This document shows, one piece after another, positions 5,320-13,046 of a stretch of 16,648 bases of DNA (position 1 is its first letter; the number at the start of each line of letters is the position of its first letter). The notes under the pieces were generated by a model that saw only the letters and a program-made list of their open reading frames with translations, did no database searches and had not been told where the DNA came from. The position numbers and the translations under genes are program-made. This DNA is from Acetofilamentum sp. (GTDB lineage Bacteria > Bacteroidota > Bacteroidia > Bacteroidales > DTU049): positions 1 through 16,648 of the forward strand of contig DYON01000025.1 of NCBI GenBank assembly GCA_020720525.1, given 5' to 3'.

Positions 5320-8300
5320 TTAGCTTTTATATTTTTCATACTCCGCTTCGCTCATCCAAAAATCCGGAGCAATAATTTTTACTTCTTCGTAAGTCAAATC
5401 ATATAGTTTGAAAACCAGCTCGTCAATCTCACGCTCCAAAGCGGTTGTGTCGGCGGTTGGGTTTTGTTTTTTTATATTTAATACTTCATTCACCTGAGTA
5501 GTGATTATTTTACGCACAGGTTCATTTCCTGTAGCAATGGGAATTTGGCTAAAATACTTCCAAATGAGTTGATAGCCATTTTGAATGGCTGAACAATAGT
5601 TCGAAATGAGCCACCAGCCTAATTTTGAATTTAGGATACCCAAAAGAGCTTTGTCGCTGGTCGGAATAAACCACATCGAATTATTGCAATACAATCCTTC
5701 TTCATCATATATAAAGCAAGGTTTAACTTGCAGAACCTGATACAATACTTTGGGCATTTCGAATTTATCGTAATAATCGCAGGCTCGAAGCTCCCACCAA
5801 AAATCGCCTTTGTCGGTACGTTGTTCAGCCTTTTCTTTGAATGGAAGTAAGTGATTGGCAATGCCCGGATAATTTCGCAAAAACCAATTCCAAGCCGCAT
5901 CGTATTCCATGAAACCATAGCGTGGAATAGGCTCATTTATTCTATTAGCTTTATCAGGTGGCAAATTCTTTTTAATAGTGAAACCTTTTGGCACAAGAAT
6001 TAGCCAATTAGTATTGCTGGCTTTAAGATAAGGCTTTATATCTCTACCCAACAGAAAGGGTTTAATCAACTGAGCAGAATTTGCATCTTTTTCAATGATG
6101 TTTATTTTTGTTTGGTCATCAATAAGAAAAGCTTCGGTCAATCCAGTTAAAACACCTCTTTTTGCCGTTTCTCCAATATAATCCTCAAGTTTTTGACCAT
6201 TAGAAATTATTTTTTGTACGAGGAGTTGGTTATCGGCATCTGAAATCATCCAAGTTTCATCTGTCAATGATTGATGGTCTATTTCATTACTAATTTGAGC
6301 AACATAAGTAGGGAAATTCAACGCAAAATCTGGCGAGTTAATTTTTGATGATTTGAATTTACCCGATGAAGTGCTTTTGCTGGCTGAAAGAATACAAGGA
6401 TAGGTGGTTGCCTCATCAAAAACCTGATAGTCACCAAAATCAACAATTTCACGAAGGTTCTGTGTTAACAAAAATTTACGAGCTGGTTGTCCATATCCTG
6501 CCTGCATGAATTTATTCGGCAATATAAAAGTAAATTCACCCCGGTTTTTTAAAACGTCAAACCCTTTTTCAATGAAATATACATAAACATCAGCGGTTCC
6601 AGAATAGAGGTTATAATGTGATTTTAGGTGTAACTTTAAATCTTTTATCTCTTCCTGTCTGATATAAGGCGGATTCCCAATCACCACGTCAAAGCCTATA
6701 AAAACGCCGTTATCGTCAAGCACTTCAGGAAATTCGAAGCGCCATTCGAAAGCATTTTTGTAAATTTCATCAGATTTGATTTCATTAATTTTGTTCGTTA
6801 ATACCTCAATTTCTGCTTCTAATTTTTCTTGCTCTTTCTTTTTTCTTTTGGCAAGGTCTTTCCCAGATTTGCCATACGGCTGTTCAACTTCAAACAGAAA
6901 ACTACCAGTAAAACGATTATAGAGTTCGCTAGCCAGCTTGTCGAGCCTAGACTTCAAGGGGTCATTTTGTCTTATTTCATGGGAAAAATCTTGTTTGATG
7001 GATAAGATTAATGCTTCCATTTCCCGCTTGACCTCTTTACTTGGCGCGTTTCGATAGGTTTGAATAGCCATTCGGTAACTGTCAATATTCCACTTGCTCT
7101 TTTTGAGTGCCTGTTTTATATCGGCATCAATCGGAAAACGGCTCACCAGCGAGTTTCCGCATTTGATATTGATGTCAATATTGGGTAGGGTTTCGAGTTC
7201 TGTTTCGTTTTTGTAATAGGCATTTTTAAGCAGTTCAATCCACAAACGAAGACTACAAATTTTCACCGAATTGGAATTGATGTCAACACCAAATAAGCAA
7301 TTTTCGATAATGGTTTGCTTTTCGTGAAACAAGGCTTCCTGTACACGCTGGCTTTCTTTGTTTGACGGGTTGTATTCGAAAAATTCACCATCTTCGTCCG
7401 AAACAATCAGCTCGTCGTTTACAACCTCGAAATGGTAATTTTTCAATCGCTTGCCATCTCTATCGACAAGAATGTCCAAATCGCTTTTAATTGCAATCAG
7501 CTCGTTGAGTGCTGACACTAAAAAATGACCAGAACCCACTGCAGGATCACATATTTTCAGGCTGTTTACTATTTGATTAGCTTCTGTGGTGTCCTCTATT
7601 TTGTTGTAAAGCGAATTGACATCGGCACAAGCCCATCCTTTCGCATCGTTGAATTTCTGAACCACTGCACGGCGTATGGTTTCGCGAGCCATATACATGG
7701 TAATGAAGCCTGGAGTAAAAAACGAACCATCTTTATATCCATTTATTTTCTCAAAAATGAGACCTAGTACAGAAGCATTGATGAGAGTTTTGTTCTCCTC
7801 TTGAATATCTTCACTTCCTTCGCTGGCAAAATCGTAGGCATTAAGAAATTCAAACAAATATTGCAATGCACTAAGCTCACCTTGTCGTCTTTTACCATTG
7901 TCATCTTTCAGTATTGTGCCGGAATAATATGGAATGGGCTTGTCGTCGCGCAAGTTGCTGATAGCAATTGATGCCTTTTCAGTTTTTGTAACTTCAAAGA
8001 GCGAGCTGTTTAAGTATGGAACCTTACTGAAAAGTGCTTTCACCTCTTCGTTTCTCTCTGAAGGCCTGCAAGCGAGTACTTCAAAAAAGAGACTATTAAG
8101 GTCGTCGTAACTCGAAATCATTTCGATATTGAGAAAAGAGTATGAAATATCACCTTTATAGTATGATATCAATTGTGCTTCGAGAAGTTTTAGAAACAAA
8201 ATTCTATTTATCCAAGTGATGCTAATTTCCAAAGCCACATTATAAAGCTTTTCTTGCTTGCTGGAACCGTATTGTTCTATTTTTTCAATTTCCGAGATTT

Positions 8301-9234
8301 TATCAAGGCTATCAATTCTAAGAATAGCATTTTCAATCAATGAACCTGTGTGGCGTTCACCCTCCTTGTTTCGCCCGATAAGTTTTTTACCCCCCTCTTT
8401 GATTTCAACCAAGCCAATAATGTGTAGCAATTCGCTGTAGAAACGTTTATCGAGACTATTGCTATCGTTAGAAAATGGCAATTTAAGCAAATGTTCGGGC
8501 GAAAGCAGCTTAAACAAAGCGATTAGTTTGTTGTCGTCTTTCAGGTCAGCGTTGCGGAGTGGTGTTTCGTAGTCGCGAATATTGAAATATGTAAATTCAA
8601 CTGAGTGGTCCAATGCTGATACAACTGGTTCGGCAATTTGCTTGTAGAAAAAATCTGTTTTGGTGTCGGCAAGGCGGCCACCTTCAAAATCGGTGAATTG
8701 CTTTACAAGGTTCTTGTTTTGGGCAAACAAGCGGTCGAACAAGGTTGCATCAAAAATATACCACTCGTAAATATTGGTTACAATAAGATGTTTTACTTCA
8801 ATGTTGTTGTGTGTGATTCTTTCGCGCAGGTAATATAGAATCAGTTCATGAAAAGCCTTTACGTTTATTTTCGATAGCATTTGCTCGGGTGTATCTTCCG
8901 GTGCAAATGGTTTCAACATTTCGTTTTTATTCGATAACTTTTTAGCTTCTACAATAACCCCAACAGTGCTTTTTGCATTTTCTCCATTGTGAATCACCTG
9001 ATCGTTGCGACCTTTGGTATTGATAAAATATTTGGGATCGTAATACGTCTTTTTTAGAAAATCGCCTACCAGATTTTTGTGAAACTCCTCCGATTCCCTA
9101 TCATCAATACGCTCGATGAGCTGCATGAGGTTTGCTTTGAAACTCTCAATTTCAGTTCTGATGGGTTTCACTTTCAGAAAGGCTTTATTCAGTGCCTTAC
9201 GAGGAGTTTGTACGTGCAATTCCATTGAATTCAT
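5320..9234 (-). CDS. type IIG-like single-chain restriction endonuclease/adenine methyltransferase
   Basis: The 1304-residue protein combines cleavage, methylation and target recognition in one chain, so no separate methylase is needed. An N-terminal PD-(D/E)xK nuclease has D78 and E96-A-K98 (VGVIVEAKK). A helical connector runs to about 490. The N6-adenine methyltransferase has FFTP (505–508), AdoMet motif I DPAVGSG (563–569), FGVDIN (648–653) and catalytic motif IV NPPY (854–857). A charged, coiled-coil-like insertion lies at about 785–825. The C-terminal TaqI-like specificity region starts near RGVLTGLTEAFLI (1026–1038) and includes LLGRDIKPY (1061–1069). It resembles Eco57I-family proteins, and the nuclease domain argues against a BREX PglX. 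All key residues are present, so it looks active. A -7 box lies upstream and a Bro-N gene follows. The recognition sequence cannot be read from the protein. Confidence 0.93.
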   Translation of the reverse strand: MNSMELHVQTPRKALNKAFLKVKPIRTEIESFKANLMQLIERIDDRESEEFHKNLVGDFLKKTYYDPKYFINTKGRNDQVIHNGENAKSTVGVIVEAKKLSNKNEMLKPFAPEDTPEQMLSKINVKAFHELILYYLRERITHNNIEVKHLIVTNIYEWYIFDATLFDRLFAQNKNLVKQFTDFEGGRLADTKTDFFYKQIAEPVVSALDHSVEFTYFNIRDYETPLRNADLKDDNKLIALFKLLSPEHLLKLPFSNDSNSLDKRFYSELLHIIGLVEIKEGGKKLIGRNKEGERHTGSLIENAILRIDSLDKISEIEKIEQYGSSKQEKLYNVALEISITWINRILFLKLLEAQLISYYKGDISYSFLNIEMISSYDDLNSLFFEVLACRPSERNEEVKALFSKVPYLNSSLFEVTKTEKASIAISNLRDDKPIPYYSGTILKDDNGKRRQGELSALQYLFEFLNAYDFASEGSEDIQEENKTLINASVLGLIFEKINGYKDGSFFTPGFITMYMARETIRRAVVQKFNDAKGWACADVNSLYNKIEDTTEANQIVNSLKICDPAVGSGHFLVSALNELIAIKSDLDILVDRDGKRLKNYHFEVVNDELIVSDEDGEFFEYNPSNKESQRVQEALFHEKQTIIENCLFGVDINSNSVKICSLRLWIELLKNAYYKNETELETLPNIDINIKCGNSLVSRFPIDADIKQALKKSKWNIDSYRMAIQTYRNAPSKEVKREMEALILSIKQDFSHEIRQNDPLKSRLDKLASELYNRFTGSFLFEVEQPYGKSGKDLAKRKKKEQEKLEAEIEVLTNKINEIKSDEIYKNAFEWRFEFPEVLDDNGVFIGFDVVIGNPPYIRQEEIKDLKLHLKSHYNLYSGTADVYVYFIEKGFDVLKNRGEFTFILPNKFMQAGYGQPARKFLLTQNLREIVDFGDYQVFDEATTYPCILSASKSTSSGKFKSSKINSPDFALNFPTYVAQISNEIDHQSLTDETWMISDADNQLLVQKIISNGQKLEDYIGETAKRGVLTGLTEAFLIDDQTKINIIEKDANSAQLIKPFLLGRDIKPYLKASNTNWLILVPKGFTIKKNLPPDKANRINEPIPRYGFMEYDAAWNWFLRNYPGIANHLLPFKEKAEQRTDKGDFWWELRACDYYDKFEMPKVLYQVLQVKPCFIYDEEGLYCNNSMWFIPTSDKALLGILNSKLGWWLISNYCSAIQNGYQLIWKYFSQIPIATGNEPVRKIITTQVNEVLNIKKQNPTADTTALEREIDELVFKLYDLTYEEVKIIAPDFWMSEAEYEKYKS

Positions 9235-9255
9235 TTGTCAAATAAATATCTCACA

Positions 9256-9263
9256 CAAACTTA
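9256..9263 (-). promoter_or_regulatory. candidate -7 promoter box for the restriction gene
   Basis: On the minus strand TAAGTTTG matches TAnnTTTG exactly, 21 bp upstream of the ATG at 9234. The implied leader is about 15 nt. No clear -33 TTTG/TTG is found at the usual spacing. With the terminator at 9372–9400, it supports transcription independent of the HsdR_N gene. Confidence 0.4.
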
Positions 9264-9371
9264 CAAATTTATTTGATTTTTTCTGTCTTTTCTTTTGAAG
9301 ATTTCACATTCCTTTTGAAAGAAATATCGTTCAAGCGTGGCCGCTGTTCAGAATAAACCACCCCAAAATCT

Positions 9372-9400
9372 TAAAAAAACACCAAGCAAAACTTCTTGGC
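9372..9400 (-). terminator. candidate rho-independent terminator after the HsdR_N gene
   Basis: On the minus strand CCAAG and CTTGG (6 bp counting a flanking G·T) enclose an 8-nt loop, followed two bases later by seven T's. It lies about 115 bp beyond the stop at 9514 and before the restriction gene. The stem is short, so termination may be partial. Confidence 0.45.
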
Positions 9401-9440
9401 ATCGAAATAATACAAAATTAGAAAAATCAGATAGTTGCAA

Positions 9441-9472
9441 ACCGAAAACTAATCTATGACTACCGAAAACTA
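9441..9472. repeat. 11-bp direct repeat with 21-bp period
   Basis: ACCGAAAACTA occurs at 9441–9451 and again at 9462–9472. The 21-bp period is two DNA helical turns, as in tandem protein-binding sites. It lies between the HsdR_N stop and the candidate terminator. No other copy was noticed. The remainder of the 279-bp gap 9235–9513 is AT-rich with no gene. Confidence 0.4.
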
Positions 9473-9513
9473 TTTTGATGGCAATCTAACAGGCAAAAAT
9501 CTGTGATAAACGT

Positions 9514-9987
9514 CTATCGGCTCAACTGCAATAACTCCAGATAATCAGGCACTTCATCCAAAAACGAAATAGAATTAGTAACCCTGTCTATTCGACAACA
9601 AAAATGTCGTAAACCATTGGACATCAATATAAAAGGAGTCTTTAAAACCGAATTGTAGGTTGCTGCTTGCAGAAAGGTTTTTTCGTCGATGCTTACATCG
9701 GGGCGTTTGAACTCAACAATCATGAGCAAAGTGGCATTGAGTCCCGAAACCACAGCATCGGGACGTCGAGTCATTCCGTTGTAAACAAGTTTTTTTTCGA
9801 CAGCAATTGCCGAAGCAGGATAATGCAGATTTTTGGTCAAAAACATCAGAAATTGTTGTCTCACCCACTCTTCGGGGCTAAGTTTCACCCATTTGCGTCG
9901 AAATTCATCGAAGATAAGATGCACCCCTTCGTCAGCTTTGAGTCGCGATGGATAGAGTGGAATATTCAATTGCGGTGTAATCGACAT
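9514..9987 (-). CDS. orphan HsdR_N-domain protein (PD-(D/E)xK fold)
   Basis: This 157-residue protein consists of a type I restriction enzyme R-protein N-terminal (HSDR_N) domain alone. The nuclease-type signature is complete: E64, R75-P76-D77, then E92-F-K94 in VEFKRP, and Q107-AATY. The longer frame to 10089 would add an unlikely cysteine-rich leader, so the start is the ATG at 9987 (MSITPQLNIP). There is no helicase, HsdM or HsdS, so it is not a type I system. In Bacteroidota such stand-alone genes are commonly found beside holA (family knowledge), and here holA is two genes away with amn between. That suggests a conserved core role, perhaps in DNA repair or replication, rather than restriction. 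Substrate and role are unknown. Divergent from amn, with candidate -7 boxes in both directions in the shared gap. Confidence 0.88.
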   Translation of the reverse strand: MSITPQLNIPLYPSRLKADEGVHLIFDEFRRKWVKLSPEEWVRQQFLMFLTKNLHYPASAIAVEKKLVYNGMTRRPDAVVSGLNATLLMIVEFKRPDVSIDEKTFLQAATYNSVLKTPFILMSNGLRHFCCRIDRVTNSISFLDEVPDYLELLQLSR

Positions 9988-10010
9988 GGTATTGTTCCAA
10001 CGAAAAATAT

Positions 10011-10018
10011 TACATTTG
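10011..10018 (+). promoter_or_regulatory. candidate -7 promoter box for amn
   Basis: TACATTTG matches TAnnTTTG exactly, 76 bp upstream of the amn start, giving a leader of about 70 nt. A TTG occurs about 16 bp before it, slightly closer than usual for a -33 element. It overlaps the region transcribed from the opposing HsdR_N promoter candidate. Confidence 0.35.
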
Positions 10019-10039
10019 CAGGTTGTATGACAGGGTTTG

Positions 10040-10047
10040 CAAATATA
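10040..10047 (-). promoter_or_regulatory. candidate -7 promoter box for the HsdR_N gene
   Basis: On the minus strand TATATTTG matches TAnnTTTG exactly, 52 bp upstream of the ATG at 9987, for a leader of about 46 nt. The -33 element is not clear. Confidence 0.35.
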
Positions 10048-10094
10048 GCAATTTGTGCTGCAATGACTGCATATTGTAATATAACACACTCATT

Positions 10095-10883
10095 ATGAAG
10101 ACAAAACAAGAAATAGTACAGAATTGGTTGCCACGCTACACTGGCACTCAACTGGGCGATTTCGGCGATTATATTTTGCTGACCAATTTCGATCAGTACG
10201 TAAATATTTTTGCGTCGATGTATGGAGCAGAAATAAAAGGTGCCAACACCAGTATGCCCAATGCCACTTATGGCGAAATAAGCATAATCAATTTTGGGAT
10301 GGGAAGTGCCAATGCGGCAACCATCATGGATTTGTTGAGTGCAATTTCGCCCAAAGCAGTCCTTTTTTTGGGAAAATGTGGTGGAATTAAAAAAATAACC
10401 CACGTTGGCGATTTGATTTTGCCCATTGCAGCTATTCGAGGCGATGGAACGTCGAACGACTATTTTCCACCCGAAGTTCCGGCTTTGCCTGCCTTCTCGA
10501 TGCAACGAGTGGTTTCGTCGGCCATACGCGACAACAACCGCGATTATTGGACAGGAACTGTATTCACAACCAACCGCAGGGTATGGGAGCACGACGAAAA
10601 ATTCAAAGAATACTTGAGAGCTATACGCGCAATGGCAGTAGATATGGAAACCGCAACCTTGTTTTCGGCAGGCTTCTACAATCATATTCCAACAGGAGCT
10701 TTGCTGCTTGTAAGCGATGAGCCTATGATGTCGGATGGCGTAAAAACAGCCGCCAGCGACAAAAAAGTGAATGAAACATTTGTTGAAGAACACGTTAAAA
10801 TTGGCATTGATGCATTGCAGGGGCTCATCAACAATAGCCGTTCGGTGAAACATCTTTTATTCGACGACGAAACTCACGTATAA
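10095..10883 (+). CDS. amn: AMP nucleosidase, short form
   Basis: AMP nucleosidase (EC 3.2.2.4) hydrolyses AMP to adenine and ribose 5-phosphate in purine salvage and adenylate control, in the cytosol. The 262-residue protein is a nucleoside phosphorylase-superfamily domain: GMGSANAA (68–75), FLGKCGGI (91–98), the purine-binding AVDMETATLFSAG (181–193) with E185, and SDEPM (207–211). E. coli Amn has 484 residues because of an extra N-terminal domain; that domain is absent here, as is usual in Bacteroidota annotations. A related phosphorylase such as a purine nucleoside phosphorylase is the main alternative, but the sequence around RGDGTSNDYFPPEVPALP supports Amn. The TAA shares one base with the holA ATG, so the two are co-translated. 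Confidence 0.9.
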   Translation: MKTKQEIVQNWLPRYTGTQLGDFGDYILLTNFDQYVNIFASMYGAEIKGANTSMPNATYGEISIINFGMGSANAATIMDLLSAISPKAVLFLGKCGGIKKITHVGDLILPIAAIRGDGTSNDYFPPEVPALPAFSMQRVVSSAIRDNNRDYWTGTVFTTNRRVWEHDEKFKEYLRAIRAMAVDMETATLFSAGFYNHIPTGALLLVSDEPMMSDGVKTAASDKKVNETFVEEHVKIGIDALQGLINNSRSVKHLLFDDETHV

Positions 10884-11890
10884 TGACTTACAACGACATT
10901 ATCAAAGAAATAAACAAGAAGGTTTTTCGCCCTGTGTATTTTTTACACGGAAGCGAATCGTATTTCATTGATGTACTTGTTGGTCATCTTTCGGTAGCAG
11001 TATTGGAGCCAGCTGAGAGAGAATTTAATCAAACAGTTATTTATGGGCGCGATGCCAATATGAGCGAAATTGTATCGACCCTAAAAAGTTTCCCAATGAT
11101 GAGCAACTATCAGGTGATTATTCTCAAAGAAGCTCAAGATGTGAAAGACAAAGACTACGAAATTTTGGCTAGTTATTTAAAAACACCACAGCCAAGCTCG
11201 ATTTTGGTAGTTGCCTATAAAAAGCAAGCTGGGAAACGACTTCAAACCTTGCTTCAGAAAAACGAAAAGAATGTATTGCTATTCGAATCGCCCAAAGTAA
11301 GCGACGATAAACTTCCCGAGTGGATAGTGCGGTATTTAGCGCAGCAGCAATTTGAATGTTCGCCCAAAATAGCACAAATTGTTGCAGGTTCGCTTGGCAA
11401 CGACTTAGCAAAAGTAGCCAATGAGCTCGACAAGCTCATCATCAATCAGAAGAAAGGCTCGGCAATAACAATGGACGATGTTGAAGCCAATATTGGTATT
11501 TCAAAAAAATTCAATGTATTTGAATTGCAAGCTGCACTGGCCAATCATCAGCAAGCCAAAGCAATAGAAATAGCAGCCCATTTTGCAGCAAACACGCGCG
11601 AAAACAGCATTTTCTCCATTATTCCGATTGTTTATTCGTTTTTCGAAAAGCTGTTTGTTTATCTTCAACTTCGAGGAAGCATGGACAGCAATGCTATTGC
11701 AGCAGAAATGAAAATAAAAACATTTTTCTTGGGCGATTATCAAAAAGCTGCCCGCTACTACCAGCTCAATCAGGTTCTGAATATTTTCAAAATTCTCAGA
11801 AAATACGATTTGAAAGCAAAGGGAGTTGAAAGTGTTTCGCCCGAAGGAGAACTCATTAAAGAAATGATTTATAAAATTGTACACGTATGA
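10883..11890 (+). CDS. holA: DNA polymerase III subunit delta
   Basis: The delta subunit is the wrench of the clamp loader, opening the beta sliding clamp for loading onto primed DNA. The 335-residue length is normal for HolA. The N-terminal domain (about 18–140) has the family's degenerate P-loop region (PVYFLHGSESYFID) without a functional Walker motif, and FPMMSNYQVIILKEAQDV at 70–87. A lid domain (about 150–210, with SLGNDLAKVANELDKLI) and a C-terminal collar (about 215–335, with NVFELQAAL and a conserved helical end) follow. It overlaps amn by one base (TAATG) and the GNAT gene by four (ATGA), so it sits within a tightly coupled three-gene unit. No anomaly was noticed. Confidence 0.93.
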   Translation: MTYNDIIKEINKKVFRPVYFLHGSESYFIDVLVGHLSVAVLEPAEREFNQTVIYGRDANMSEIVSTLKSFPMMSNYQVIILKEAQDVKDKDYEILASYLKTPQPSSILVVAYKKQAGKRLQTLLQKNEKNVLLFESPKVSDDKLPEWIVRYLAQQQFECSPKIAQIVAGSLGNDLAKVANELDKLIINQKKGSAITMDDVEANIGISKKFNVFELQAALANHQQAKAIEIAAHFAANTRENSIFSIIPIVYSFFEKLFVYLQLRGSMDSNAIAAEMKIKTFFLGDYQKAARYYQLNQVLNIFKILRKYDLKAKGVESVSPEGELIKEMIYKIVHV

Positions 11891-13005
11891 TTACCATCAA
11901 AACCGTGAACACCAAACAGGACCGGAAAGAATTCACCATGCTTCCTTTCGACATTTACAAAGGAAGCAAATTTTGGATTCCACCGATTATCAAAGCGGAA
12001 ATGAAAATTTTCGACATTTCGAGCAATCCAGCACTTGGCTTTTGCGATGCATGCTTTTGGATTGTGGTTGATGGCGAAAAAAACATTGGTCGCATTGGCG
12101 CAATCATCAATCGGAAATACAACGAAAAAGTTGGAATGAAGATGGGTCGGTTCACCCGATTCGAGTGCACCAACAATAGCGAAGCGGCTCATTTGCTTCT
12201 ATCGACAGCCGAAAACTGGCTTCGCGAAAAAGGCATGGAAAAAGTGCATGGTCCGCTGGGCTTCACCAATCTCGATCTTCAAGGAATGCTTGTTGAAGGA
12301 TTCGACCATCTGCCATCGATAGCATCGGTTTACCATCTCGATTATTATGGTGGGCTGATTGAAAGTGCTGGATACGAAAAAGAAATCGACTGGGTCGAAT
12401 TTAGGCTTAAACTCGAAGACAAAATACCCGAAAAAGCCACCCGATTGGTCGATATGATTAAAACCCGTTACAAATTGTCGGTGGTGCATTTCAAAAAAAC
12501 CAAAGAAATGCTACCCTACACATATCAACTTTTCGATTTGCTCGGAAAAGCCTTCGAAGAACTACCTTATGTATCCGAATTCGACGAAGCCACAACCGAC
12601 TATTACATCAAAAAATATTTCACTTTTCTCAACCCAGAATTTGTGAAAGTTTTGGTTGACGAAAACAAGGTGATGAAAGGATTCATTGTTGGTATGCCAA
12701 GCTTGTCGATTGCAATGCAAAAATGCAATGGAAAGTTGTTTCCGTTTGGATTCCGTCATGTACTAAAAGCATTAAAACATCCAACCGAAATGGATTTGGT
12801 GCTCACGGGCATCGATCCACATTTGCAGGGGCAAGGTGTTGCTGCGGTTCTGATATACGAATTGCAGCTTGTTTTAGGGAAATACAAAGTTCCCTACGTT
12901 GAAACCACTGGTATTTTCGAAACCAACCACAAAGCTATTCAAACATGGAAAAATTACGAACATATTCAACACAAACGCCGCCGTTGTTACGTAAAAAGTC
13001 TGTAA
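11887..13005 (+). CDS. YghO-like GNAT-family N-acyltransferase
   Basis: This 372-residue protein resembles the E. coli YghO-type acyltransferase family (about 390 residues), common in Bacteroidota and often unnamed. The first half holds IGRIGAIINRKYNE (67–80), FTRFECTNNSEAAHLLLSTAENWL (89–112, partly quoted) and KVHGPLGFTNLDLQGMLVEG (119–138). The second half contains the acetyl-CoA-binding GNAT motif GIDPHLQGQGVAA (308–320) followed by a helix, and ends with ETTGIFETNHKAIQTWKNY, where the last GNAT strand lies. The acyl acceptor is unknown. No signal peptide is seen, so it acts in the cytosol. Its ATG overlaps the holA stop by four bases. A broad GNAT assignment is secure; the YghO link is family recollection. 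Confidence 0.8.
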   Translation: MITIKTVNTKQDRKEFTMLPFDIYKGSKFWIPPIIKAEMKIFDISSNPALGFCDACFWIVVDGEKNIGRIGAIINRKYNEKVGMKMGRFTRFECTNNSEAAHLLLSTAENWLREKGMEKVHGPLGFTNLDLQGMLVEGFDHLPSIASVYHLDYYGGLIESAGYEKEIDWVEFRLKLEDKIPEKATRLVDMIKTRYKLSVVHFKKTKEMLPYTYQLFDLLGKAFEELPYVSEFDEATTDYYIKKYFTFLNPEFVKVLVDENKVMKGFIVGMPSLSIAMQKCNGKLFPFGFRHVLKALKHPTEMDLVLTGIDPHLQGQGVAAVLIYELQLVLGKYKVPYVETTGIFETNHKAIQTWKNYEHIQHKRRRCYVKSL

Positions 13006-13046
13006 AATAAATCAAACAAATTATCGTTACTTCCACATTTGTAAAT

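Noticed and set aside
5320..9234. BREX PglX methyltransferase
   Set aside because: The N-terminal PD-(D/E)xK nuclease motif and lack of other BREX genes favour a type IIG enzyme.
9514..9987. Type I restriction system reading of the HsdR_N gene
   Set aside because: Only the N-terminal domain exists, and no HsdM, HsdS or helicase lies nearby.
9966..10853. Minus-strand open frame of 295 codons rich in Cys and His
   Set aside because: It is antisense to amn, and its composition is typical of a shadow frame.
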